The translations under genes and the position numbers were made by a program. Of a DNA stretch of 64,000 nt, positions 48,869 to 57,798 are shown one piece after another (the stretch's first letter is position 1; each line of letters opens with the position of its first letter). Origin of the DNA: Halochromatium sp. (lineage in GTDB: Bacteria; Pseudomonadota; Gammaproteobacteria; Chromatiales; Chromatiaceae); the NCBI GenBank assembly GCA_010912705.1, contig POWB01000002.1, forward strand, positions 62,001 through 126,000, in the 5' to 3' direction. A model generated the notes under the pieces. The model was given only the letters and a program-made list of their open reading frames with translations. It did no database searches and was not told the DNA's origin.

Positions 48869-50230
48869 ATGAAGCTCGGTGTCGTGATTCTCGCTGCGGG
48901 CAAGGGGACCCGGATGCGCTCTGCCTTACCAAAGGTGCTGCATCCGCTGGCTGGGCGGCCCCTCTTAGGCCATGTGCTGGACGCTGCAGCGGCCTTGGGT
49001 GCGGCCAAGATCTCTGTGGTCTATGGCCATGGTGGCGCCCAGGTCCCCAATGCCTTTCCGCAGGTGAAGGCGGATTGGGTCGAGCAGTCTGAGCGTCTCG
49101 GCACTGGACATGCCGTGCAGCAAGCGATGCCGGCGATGGCGTCGATGGATCGCGTGCTCATCCTCTACGGCGATGTGCCACTGATCGAGCCCGAGACCCT
49201 TAACCGGCTAGTTGACGATACCGCCGAGACCCATCTTGGCTTGCTGACCATGGCGCTTGATGACCCGACGGGCTATGGTCGCATCGTCCGCGACAAGAGC
49301 AACCGCGTGCTGCGCATCGTCGAGCAGAAAGACGCGAGCAGTGCCGAGCGGGCGATCACCGAGGTCAACACCGGTATTATCGTTGCCGATCGTGCTTGTC
49401 TCGGCGATTGGCTTGGGCGGATCGGTAACGACAACGTCCAGCGTGAATACTATCTGACTGATGTCATTGGGCTTGCCGTTGCTGATGGCGTCGCCGTGGC
49501 AACTACGGCACCTGAGACCTTAGAAGAGGTTGCCGGCATCAACGACCGCGCTCAGCTTGCCCAACTTGAGCGTCACTACCAACGCGGCTTGGCCGAAAAG
49601 CTGATGCTTGATGGGACGACCCTTGCTGATCCAACTCGGCTCGATGTGCGCGGCTCGCTGATCTGTGACCAGGATGTCTTTCTCGATGTCAACCTGATTT
49701 GCGAGGGTCGGGTGCGCATCGGCGCCAATTGTCGTATCGGCCCCAACTGTTACCTCAAAGATTGCACCCTTGGTGTGGGGGTTGAGGTCATGGCTAATTC
49801 GATCATCGATGGCGCCACGGTGGCCTCTGGTGCACGCATTGGCCCCTTCGCCCGCTTGCGTCCAGCCTCTGAGATCGGCGAGGATTGCCACATCGGTAAC
49901 TTCGTCGAGGTCAAGAAGTCGCGCATCGCCGCCGGCAGCAAGGTGAATCACCTGAGCTATATCGGTGATGCCGAGATTGGTGCTGGAGTCAACGTCGGCG
50001 CTGGCACCATCACGTGCAATTATGATGGTGCTAATAAGCATCTGACTCGGATCGGCGATGGCGCCTTCATTGGCTCGAATACGGCGCTGGTTGCACCCGT
50101 GACTGTCGGTGCAGGTGCGACCATCGGTGCTGGCTCGGTGATCAATCGAGAGGCTCCAGCCGAGCGACTCACCCTAACGCGGGCGCAGCAGACCACCATC
50201 GAGGGTTGGCAGCGGCCGACAAAGCGTTGA
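48869..50230 (+). CDS. glmU: GlmU, bifunctional GlcN-1-P acetyltransferase / GlcNAc-1-P uridyltransferase
   Basis: 453 residues. The N-terminal pyrophosphorylase domain has VVILAAGKGTRMRSALPKVL. The C-terminal left-handed beta-helix acetyltransferase domain carries hexapeptide repeats (for example IGANCRIGPNCYLKDC) and NVGAGTITCNYDG. It makes UDP-GlcNAc for peptidoglycan and LPS. It is followed by glmS, as in many Gammaproteobacteria. Confidence 0.97.
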   Translation: MKLGVVILAAGKGTRMRSALPKVLHPLAGRPLLGHVLDAAAALGAAKISVVYGHGGAQVPNAFPQVKADWVEQSERLGTGHAVQQAMPAMASMDRVLILYGDVPLIEPETLNRLVDDTAETHLGLLTMALDDPTGYGRIVRDKSNRVLRIVEQKDASSAERAITEVNTGIIVADRACLGDWLGRIGNDNVQREYYLTDVIGLAVADGVAVATTAPETLEEVAGINDRAQLAQLERHYQRGLAEKLMLDGTTLADPTRLDVRGSLICDQDVFLDVNLICEGRVRIGANCRIGPNCYLKDCTLGVGVEVMANSIIDGATVASGARIGPFARLRPASEIGEDCHIGNFVEVKKSRIAAGSKVNHLSYIGDAEIGAGVNVGAGTITCNYDGANKHLTRIGDGAFIGSNTALVAPVTVGAGATIGAGSVINREAPAERLTLTRAQQTTIEGWQRPTKR

Positions 50231-50304
50231 TCTTCATCGATGAGCGCCGCTGAGAGTCGATCGCAGGATCTCTGTCCATTGCCTCTGGTATCAGGAGCCT
50301 AGCC

Positions 50305-52275
50305 ATGTGTGGCATCGTTGGCGCTATCGCCCATCGTCCCGTCTCGCCAATCCTGCTCGAGGGTCTACGGCGCTTGGAGTATCGGGGCTATGACTCGGCC
50401 GGACTCGCGGTGATCCAGCCCGATGGTCAGATCGGCCGTCTACGCACCCTGGGTAAGGTCGCGGTGCTCAGCGCCGCGCTCGATGAGCACCCGCTTGCTG
50501 GTACGCTTGGCATCGCCCACACGCGCTGGGCGACGCATGGCGAGCCCTCCACCCAGAATGCCCATCCGCATGTGGCCCGTGAGCGTTGTGCCTTGGTGCA
50601 TAACGGCATCATTGAGAATCATGAGCAGTTACGCCGCGAGCAGACTGCAGCCGGGCATCGCTTTACCTCGCAGACCGATACCGAGGTGGTGGTGCATGCC
50701 ATCTATGATGCGCTCGAGGCCGGTCGTGACCTGATCGATGCCGTCCGCGAGACCATCGTGCGCCTGGCTGGGGCCTATGCGCTCGGTGTCATCGATACCC
50801 AATTCCCTGATCGCTTAGTCGCTGCGCGGCAAGGCAGTCCGCTGGTGATCGGTGTCGGTTTTCAGGAATACTTTATCGCCTCTGATGTCTTTGCGCTGTT
50901 GCCAGTGACCAACCGTTTCATCTTCCTTGAGGAAGGTGATGTAGCGGAGCTGCGGCGCGATCGGCTCAGCATCTGGAATGCCGAGGGCGAGCTCGTCGAG
51001 CGGCCGTTGCGGGAGTCTTCGGTCGCGGCGGACTCGGCCGAGCGTGGTCAGTATCGCCATTTCATGCAGAAGGAGATCTTCGAGCAGCCGCGGGCCGTTG
51101 CCGATACCCTAGAAGGGCGGCTCAGCAGCGACGCTGTGCTGCCCGAGGCCTTTGGGGTCGATGCCGAGCGCATCTTTGCCGAGGTCCAGGCGGTGACCAT
51201 CGTCGCCTGCGGTACCAGCTACCATGCTGGACTGGTGGCGCGCTATTGGATCGAATCCCTCGTCGGACTGCCCTGTAACGTGGAGGTCGCGAGCGAATAT
51301 CGCTATCGCAAACATGTCGTCCTGCAGGGCTCGCTCTTCGTCACCATCTCGCAATCGGGGGAGACTGCCGACACCTTGGCGGCCCTACGCATCGCTAAAG
51401 ACAGCGGCTATGCAACCACGTTGGCGATCTGCAACGTACCGGAGAGCAGTCTGGTGCGTGAATCGGATCTGGTGCTCTTGACCCGTGCCGGCCCCGAGAT
51501 TGGCGTGGCCTCGACCAAGGCCTTCACGACCCAGCTCGTCGCGCTGCTCTTGCTGACACTGACCTTGGCGCGCCTGCATCGGACAGCCCTGAGTGATCAG
51601 TGCGATGAGGCTGGGGTGACTCAAAAGCTTCCGGCAGGCGCAGGTGTAACAAGTGCAGGCGTAGCAAGTGAAACCCCAGGTGCAGGCGAAGGTGCAGGTG
51701 CAGGTGCAGGTGCAGGTGCAACGGCCTGGGGTGGTGCCGCCGGGCAGGTCGCCCTGTTGCGCTCGCTACCGGCCCAGCTCGAGTCTGTGTTGGCCCTGGA
51801 TGACAAGATCGCTGAATTGGCCGAGCAATTCGTCGAGAAACATCACTGCCTGTTCCTGGGGCGCGGTGAGGCCTACCCGATCGCGATGGAAGGTGCACTC
51901 AAGCTCAAGGAGATCTCCTACATCCACGCCGAGGCCTATCCGGCTGGTGAGCTCAAGCACGGGCCATTAGCCCTGATCGACGAGGACATGCCGGTCGTCG
52001 TAGTCGCACCAAACAACGCCCTGCTCGAGAAGCTCAAATCCAACCTCGAAGAGGTCCGCGCCCGTGGCGGTCAGCTCTTCGTCTTCGCCGATGACCAGAT
52101 TCCGTTCCAGCAAGACCCGGGGGTGACGATCATCCGCGTCCCCGAGACGGATGACCTGATCGATCCGCTGGTCTTCACTATCCCGCTGCAGCTCCTGGCC
52201 TATCATGTTGCCGTGCTCAAGGGTACCGACGTCGATCAGCCACGCAACCTGGCTAAATCGGTGACGGTGGAGTAG
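50305..52275 (+). CDS. glmS: GlmS, glutamine-fructose-6-phosphate aminotransferase, with repeat-coded insert
   Basis: 656 residues. The N-terminal glutaminase starts [11 protein letters not shown], with the nucleophile Cys next to the initiator Met. Two SIS domains follow, with [18 protein letters not shown] and [20 protein letters not shown], and the end is NLAKSVTVE. It makes GlcN-6-P, the step before GlmM and GlmU. The usual length is ~610. The extra ~46 residues are an Ala/Gly/Thr-rich linker around residues 433-480, between the SIS domains, partly coded by tandem GCAGGT units (51691-51720). The rest aligns well by eye, so the enzyme is probably active. Confidence 0.96.
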   Translation: MCGIVGAIAHRPVSPILLEGLRRLEYRGYDSAGLAVIQPDGQIGRLRTLGKVAVLSAALDEHPLAGTLGIAHTRWATHGEPSTQNAHPHVARERCALVHNGIIENHEQLRREQTAAGHRFTSQTDTEVVVHAIYDALEAGRDLIDAVRETIVRLAGAYALGVIDTQFPDRLVAARQGSPLVIGVGFQEYFIASDVFALLPVTNRFIFLEEGDVAELRRDRLSIWNAEGELVERPLRESSVAADSAERGQYRHFMQKEIFEQPRAVADTLEGRLSSDAVLPEAFGVDAERIFAEVQAVTIVACGTSYHAGLVARYWIESLVGLPCNVEVASEYRYRKHVVLQGSLFVTISQSGETADTLAALRIAKDSGYATTLAICNVPESSLVRESDLVLLTRAGPEIGVASTKAFTTQLVALLLLTLTLARLHRTALSDQCDEAGVTQKLPAGAGVTSAGVASETPGAGEGAGAGAGAGATAWGGAAGQVALLRSLPAQLESVLALDDKIAELAEQFVEKHHCLFLGRGEAYPIAMEGALKLKEISYIHAEAYPAGELKHGPLALIDEDMPVVVVAPNNALLEKLKSNLEEVRARGGQLFVFADDQIPFQQDPGVTIIRVPETDDLIDPLVFTIPLQLLAYHVAVLKGTDVDQPRNLAKSVTVE

Positions 52276-52470
52276 ACAAGTCCAAAACGGATCACGAAAT
52301 TCGTGTTTGGCCTCATTGTCGTTGGGAGTCAAAGCAAAAGCAGCGGTTCTCGCACCCAGTGCAAAATAACACTGGGGCTCAAGAATCGCTGCACGCGGTC
52401 AGTTAAGTGACGATGTTTCGCTTTCTCGGAATTGATTTGGAACAGGGCTATTCTGCCAGAGTTGTGGCGC

Positions 52471-55400
52471 CTACAATCGGGGTGACGCGTTCTGCGAATG
52501 GCTGCGTGTGGTTGATGCGGAGGCTGCTAGGGCAGAACAGGTTACTGGACCTGCTGTTGCGCTGAGTTGGCCTCCAATGGCAACACGAAAGCCGGGCTCA
52601 AAGCGGATACTCGGTGCGATCAGGGTGAGTTCAGCATCCCTGTTCACCGCTGCTGTTCCAGTCACCGTTATCGTCTGTTCAGAGCGCAGGTAATGGCTTC
52701 CGGTCTCGTAGACGTCGGAGATACGGCGGGCTTCGGTGCTACAGTCTTCCTGCTGCGGCGCAGATATCGGTGTGGGTATACCGTCGATGACCGCATTGCT
52801 GTCAAATGTTGCGCTGCGCGATGTCGCGGTCGCGGCTTCTGTCTGCAGGTTCAGCGAGAGACCATCAACCTCACGTCCGGATGCCAAGGTAAGCGCAAGC
52901 GTTCCAACAACCCCATTGGGCAGTGTTGTCTGATTGATCCCGTACACCAGGATGCGCATCCAGCCGGGCTCGACCAGGTTGAAGCGCGTCTGTTTGCCAA
53001 CACTAGCTGCCGCAGGGCCGGTTGTAACTGACATCTGTGCGACATGTTCGGGATCATAGTACAGATCGGCGACGGCAACGCTCGGCTCCTCGGACGAGGT
53101 AAGTGTCAGATCATAGGTCACTTGATTCGCATCGATACGCGGCTGTCCAAAATCGAGCCGCCCGATGGCTTGTGTCTGGGCTGAGGCACTTCGGTCTTCT
53201 ATCGCTTTTGACAATGCCGCTTCTGCGTATTCTGCGGATGCCGTAGCCGCGTCGTCGTCGGGAGCAACCTCAACATCGCCATTGATGTAGTGATTGACGA
53301 TGTCAGTAAGATCTCCGGGCGCCATTGTTGCATAGTCACTTTTGACGCAGATGGGCGGGGCTGTGGGATTAGCTAGGGCGTTGGTCACCGCCGATTGCAC
53401 CTCAAACAATTGCACCCGGCCGCTGCAATCGCAATCACCTAGCAGGCTATTGCAGCGTCGCTCGATTAAACGAGATCCGGGCAGACCAAAGATGATGTCA
53501 TCAAGATCGCCTTCAATGGTTGCTGGTGAAACCTTCTCCATGCGCACGGTTACTTGTTGTGAGGATAGTGGAGGGTCATCAGCAGCAGTGCCGATATTGA
53601 GGAGGTTAAAACTGAGAGTGGCCAATAAATTATTAGTCAAGCCAATATCGATCCGACTAGCAGGATTAGAACTGCCACCAGTGTCGTCCTGATAGACATA
53701 GATCTCTAGTCTGCCATCGCCATGATCAGTCACTTGCCGCTGGGCTTCTGGTAAGCCCGCGATGACAGAACCCGGTGCCCAAGTGATGCTGTCATATCCG
53801 ATTTCTTCGGGGTTATAGTACAGCTCAGTCTTGAAGGCGATGACGCCAGGCCCGGCCCGGTCTTTCAGCTTCAGCTGAAACTGAATTTGAGACGCTGCTG
53901 TAGGCGCTTCAGGATGAAGAGGTGCTAGATCTGTCTCTATCCATAATACGGGTTCTGTAGGGTCGCTACTGATGGTATCTAGGCGTGAGACGAAGGTATC
54001 GAGTCTGCCTACGTAAGCATTAAGTGTCGGGTTATTTCCGACTGGAAAATCATCGTCTTCAGCACTCTGGGTGTGACCAGCGAAGATAACAGAATTGGCG
54101 TTTGGACCGGACTGAATGGCAGTGATCTCGTCGGCCTTGATGCCGCCAAAATAGCTGGAAAAGCGAATAATCTGTCCGGAAGGGTCGAGACGAGTGATAA
54201 AGCCGTCACCTAAGCCAGCGTGGTAATGTTGATAGGAGTTCTGCACCGGGAAGGCGTTTGACTCTGTCCTGCCCGCCACATAGAGGTCACTGGTACCATT
54301 CGCTGCCGATGCATCGTCCAGCGTGAGCGCAAATGCCTGATCGCTACTTGCGGCGCCAAGGTAGGTTGAGAAATGGAAAAAGCGCCCTGAGCGGTCGACT
54401 TTGGCCAGCAAGCCCATCGGACTGCGGCTACCCTCAGGATACGTTGACTGTAGCGCATTCACCGTGGTCCAGTTGCTTGAACTGGTGTAGCCAGACACAA
54501 AGTAATGGCCGTCGCTATCCATCGTGAAATCAGTGAGGATGTCATCGTCCTCGCCGCCAAGGTAGGTATTGAAGATCAATTCGATGCCGCCGCGTGCGAT
54601 GCGTGCCAGGAAACCGTCTTCGTCGCCGCCCGCATCGGATTGCAATGGATTTTTAAGCGGAAAGTCAGCTTGACCATCTCGGTCTGTCGCTGGCGATTTA
54701 GTCTGGCCTGCAAAAAACAGGTCGCCCGTGTCCGACACAATCAGATGATCGATGCTATCGTCGTCTGAGCCACCGAAATAGGTGGCGTACCCAAGCGCGG
54801 TGCCATCGGGGGCGAAGCGGGCGATGAAACCATCGTCATCTCCGGCGTGCACTGCCTGGATTGGATTGCGCAATACGAGATCAGGTGCGCTGCTCACACC
54901 GGCGATGTAGATGTTGCTATTTTGATCGAGGCCAATGGCCTTGGCGCTGGTTTCTCCATTACCTCCAAAATAGCTTGAAAAGCCAGTAGCGTCGGTGATT
55001 AAGAGGCCACTCGAGTCGAGCTTAGTGACAAATGCATCAGAACGCCCGGTTAGCACGCCAAAGAGGGGATTGATTATTGGAAAATCGTTGGAGCTGGTTT
55101 TTCCGACGACGTAGATCTCATTGTTGTTGTTGCTATCAACGTCTAGGGCATTGATCTCATCATCGCTACTTCCACCAAGCAACACCACAAATTGTAGCGC
55201 GGTTCCATCTACATTTATCTTATAGACGAAACCATCTTTGCGCCCAGAGGTTGCAGGGTCCGATGTGGTGGGAAAGTCTGACGATGCAGTGGTGCCAACC
55301 ACAATGGTTGCTCCCGAACTGTCCACATAGAAGTCGCTGATGGTCTCGTCACTCGAGCCACCCACAAAGCTCGAATAGGTGAGCGTCGGATCAACAATGA

Positions 55401-56169
55401 GGGTACCTGTTGGATCGTAGGCGCCGATCTCAAAGCCATAGACGGGCGGGCTATCGGCGCTTGCCTGCTCAGCGAGCAGCTGAAATTGGCCGCTGACGGG
55501 CTCGCGCACGCCATCGTGCTCCTGATAGATGAACGGCGGCAGCTGGCGAAAGGTGCGGCCAGTCGGCAAGGTGGCGCTCAGGCTGCCATCGGACTCAATG
55601 CTCAGTGCTTGTGCGCCTTCAACAGCGATGCGAATCCGAGAGGGATCGGCGCCAGGATGGAGGATGAAGTCATACGCAAGCTGGTGATCCTGGGTGCGGA
55701 ATGCGAGATCGATATCCGGGTAGAGGGCAACATAACGTAGCCCTTCATAGGTTGGGATGTTGGTATGCCATTGCTCAGGCCCTTGGCCGCGATAATCGTG
55801 CACCAAGGTTGGGCGAGGGTCGCTGGGCTGTATCTCCACCGCGGTATTCGCGGCGAGTGGCCGTAGGCGCAGGGTTGTGGCTGTGTCAGTGTCGTTGAGA
55901 TGCAGTTCGATATGATCGGACTTGAAGAGCGCATCGACATCTGCAGCGCGCGTCAGATAGAGAAGATCTGGACGCCATTGGCCGACGTTCGGTACGAATT
56001 GCAGCGGTAGGGGCGTTGCGGGCGCTGTGGTGACCTCAGCGGTGGTTGGTGTGAGGCCTGTCGAGAGGGGGGCGACGGGATCGATGGCCGCGGTTGCGGT
56101 CGTTGCTACGACGATAATCTGGGCGACTAGGCCAACCAAGATATAGCGCATTGCCTGGGGGTTCAACAT
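52471..56169 (-). CDS. Large secreted SBBP-repeat protein with cohesin-like and dockerin-like parts
   Basis: 1232 residues. After a signal peptide (MRYILVGLVAQIIVVATTATAA) comes a domain with PLQFVPNVGQW, then about nine SBBP-type beta-propeller repeats, each with an FGGS-DDxI-like core and a xFPxxNP-like end. The C-terminal third holds two cohesin-like modules (ELYYNPEEIGYDS and ADLYYDPEHVAQM). Between them is a degenerate dockerin-like segment (CDCSGRVQLFEVQSAVTNAL). The end has a beta-rich LIAPSIRFEPGFRVAIGG module. The ATG at 56169 has AGGAG 8 bases upstream, while the earlier in-frame ATG at 56265 adds 32 unrelated residues. Export and surface binding are inferred. It sits between glmS and hemE against the surrounding plus-strand run. 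Confidence 0.82.
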   Translation of the reverse strand: MLNPQAMRYILVGLVAQIIVVATTATAAIDPVAPLSTGLTPTTAEVTTAPATPLPLQFVPNVGQWRPDLLYLTRAADVDALFKSDHIELHLNDTDTATTLRLRPLAANTAVEIQPSDPRPTLVHDYRGQGPEQWHTNIPTYEGLRYVALYPDIDLAFRTQDHQLAYDFILHPGADPSRIRIAVEGAQALSIESDGSLSATLPTGRTFRQLPPFIYQEHDGVREPVSGQFQLLAEQASADSPPVYGFEIGAYDPTGTLIVDPTLTYSSFVGGSSDETISDFYVDSSGATIVVGTTASSDFPTTSDPATSGRKDGFVYKINVDGTALQFVVLLGGSSDDEINALDVDSNNNNEIYVVGKTSSNDFPIINPLFGVLTGRSDAFVTKLDSSGLLITDATGFSSYFGGNGETSAKAIGLDQNSNIYIAGVSSAPDLVLRNPIQAVHAGDDDGFIARFAPDGTALGYATYFGGSDDDSIDHLIVSDTGDLFFAGQTKSPATDRDGQADFPLKNPLQSDAGGDEDGFLARIARGGIELIFNTYLGGEDDDILTDFTMDSDGHYFVSGYTSSSNWTTVNALQSTYPEGSRSPMGLLAKVDRSGRFFHFSTYLGAASSDQAFALTLDDASAANGTSDLYVAGRTESNAFPVQNSYQHYHAGLGDGFITRLDPSGQIIRFSSYFGGIKADEITAIQSGPNANSVIFAGHTQSAEDDDFPVGNNPTLNAYVGRLDTFVSRLDTISSDPTEPVLWIETDLAPLHPEAPTAASQIQFQLKLKDRAGPGVIAFKTELYYNPEEIGYDSITWAPGSVIAGLPEAQRQVTDHGDGRLEIYVYQDDTGGSSNPASRIDIGLTNNLLATLSFNLLNIGTAADDPPLSSQQVTVRMEKVSPATIEGDLDDIIFGLPGSRLIERRCNSLLGDCDCSGRVQLFEVQSAVTNALANPTAPPICVKSDYATMAPGDLTDIVNHYINGDVEVAPDDDAATASAEYAEAALSKAIEDRSASAQTQAIGRLDFGQPRIDANQVTYDLTLTSSEEPSVAVADLYYDPEHVAQMSVTTGPAAASVGKQTRFNLVEPGWMRILVYGINQTTLPNGVVGTLALTLASGREVDGLSLNLQTEAATATSRSATFDSNAVIDGIPTPISAPQQEDCSTEARRISDVYETGSHYLRSEQTITVTGTAAVNRDAELTLIAPSIRFEPGFRVAIGGQLSATAGPVTCSALAASASTTRSHSQNASPRL

Positions 56170-56342
56170 AAGGATTCTCCTAGGGATCGGCTCGCATGCC
56201 GAAAGATCCATGGACACCCTTGGAATTGTTGCACGGTAACGGCCGGTGTCAATGCCAATCGGCACCGCACTTTGTGCGCTGCGTCTCAGAAAGTGAAGCC
56301 GGATTGAGCATCATGGAATCCGGCTGATGATTAGTGAGGTGT

Positions 56343-57407
56343 TTAGGCGTGATACGGCCGGCTTTGCTCATGCACGGCCTTGACCATCGCCGCGGCATGG
56401 TCTGGGTTGACATCTGGATGGATGCCATGGCCTAGGTTGAAGACGTGTCCTGTGCCGCGGCCATAGCTGGCGAGCACGCGGCCAACCTCGCGCTCGATGC
56501 GCTCGGGTGAGGCGTAGAGGGTGCAGGGGTCGAGATTACCTTGCAGCGCAACCTTGTCGCGCACCAGCTTGCGCGCGTCGGCAAGATCCATGGTCCAATC
56601 GACGCCGAGCGCATCGCAACCGGTCTCGGCCATGCGGTCGAGCCATTGGCCAGCGCCCTTGGCGAAGAGCACGATCGGCACGCGCCGTCCCTCAGACTCG
56701 CGGGTCAGGCCTTCGACGATGCGCTCCATGTAGCGCAGCGAGAACTCGCGAAAATCCGATGGCGTGAGCACACCGCCCCAGGTGTCGAAGATCATCACCG
56801 CTTGGGCGCCGCGGGCGATCTGGGCGTTCAGGTAACTGGTGACCGAGTCAGCGACCTTGCCGAGCAGCTTGTGCATCAGGTTGGGCTGATCGAACATCAG
56901 CGCCTTGCTGTGGGCGAAATTCTTTGCGCTGGCCCCCTCGATCATGTAAGTGGCCAGGGTCCAGGGGGCACCAGAGAAACCGATCAAGGGCACGCGGCCT
57001 GCAAGCTCCTTGCGGATCAGCGCGACGGCGTCCATCACGTAGCGCAGCTCATCCTCCGGATCGGGCACGGCGATGGCCTCGATGTCGGCGGCGCTGCGCA
57101 CCGGGCGTGCGAATTGTGGACCTTCGCCCTCAGCGAACGAGAGGCCCAAGCCCATCGCGTCCGGTATCGTCAGGATGTCTGAGAACAGGATCGCGGCATC
57201 GAGCGGGAAGCGATCAAGCGGTTGGATGGTGACCTCGCAAGCCAGCTCCGGGGCGCGGCAAAGATCCATAAAGCTGCCGGCTTTAGCGCGGGTCTCGCGG
57301 TATTCGGGCAGATAGCGGCCGGCCTGGCGCATCATCCAAACCGGGGTGTAGTCGACGGGCTCGCGCAGCAGCGCACGCAGGAAGGTATCGTTCTTAAGCT
57401 CGGTCAC
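56343..57407 (-). CDS. hemE: HemE, uroporphyrinogen decarboxylase
   Basis: 354 residues with the signature [19 protein letters not shown] near the N-terminus and [13 protein letters not shown] in the middle. It converts uroporphyrinogen III to coproporphyrinogen III in heme and bacteriochlorophyll synthesis. The start is taken as the GTG at 57407, giving (M)TELKND as in E. coli HemE, with GGAA upstream. A TTG two codons earlier (57413) is the alternative. Confidence 0.96.
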   Translation of the reverse strand: MTELKNDTFLRALLREPVDYTPVWMMRQAGRYLPEYRETRAKAGSFMDLCRAPELACEVTIQPLDRFPLDAAILFSDILTIPDAMGLGLSFAEGEGPQFARPVRSAADIEAIAVPDPEDELRYVMDAVALIRKELAGRVPLIGFSGAPWTLATYMIEGASAKNFAHSKALMFDQPNLMHKLLGKVADSVTSYLNAQIARGAQAVMIFDTWGGVLTPSDFREFSLRYMERIVEGLTRESEGRRVPIVLFAKGAGQWLDRMAETGCDALGVDWTMDLADARKLVRDKVALQGNLDPCTLYASPERIEREVGRVLASYGRGTGHVFNLGHGIHPDVNPDHAAAMVKAVHEQSRPYHA

Positions 57408-57413
57408 AGGCAA

Positions 57414-57798
57414 GTTCCGGCAGCGGTGGTGAGTGGGTGTTGTTGTGCCGGCAGGATACTACGGCGGTTCGGATGCTGTCAGGGGTGGATGCGAGTGCTG
57501 GGCCAAGCCGCTCAAAAAGGGGCCAGGCTAATAAAAAGGGGCCAGGGTCATTTATGTCGATCAAACAGCAGGGCGCCACCGACGCTGTCACCGGCACTTG
57601 CTACGAATTGATGCTAGCTGGGGTCGGGCCGAACAGCGCCTGCCTGAAGTGCCTAGAGATTGGCTTTTTGCTCCAGCCGCTGCAAGCCCGTGTTCCGAGT
57701 ATTCTTGCGAAGAGGGCTAGGGATCGGGGCTGCACTGAGTCGTTCTCAGACAGTAGTTTGGATGCATTCAGGAGTGGATTAGCGTTTACAATGACGCC
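57414..57798. other. Gap between divergent hemE and uvrD
   Basis: This stretch of ~385 bp has no supported gene. It holds a 14-bp direct repeat, AAAAAGGGGCCAGG, at 57514-57527 and 57533-57546, whose second copy runs on into GTCATTTATG. It must contain the hemE and uvrD promoters, but no clear pair of boxes was identified. A long minus-strand reading frame that begins here is only the uvrD gene read backwards. Confidence 0.5.

Noticed and set aside
52355-52376. Hairpin CCCAGTG/CACTGGG as a terminator between glmS and the SBBP gene
   Set aside because: The stem is only 7 bp with an 8-nt loop and no T-run on either side, so termination is not supported.
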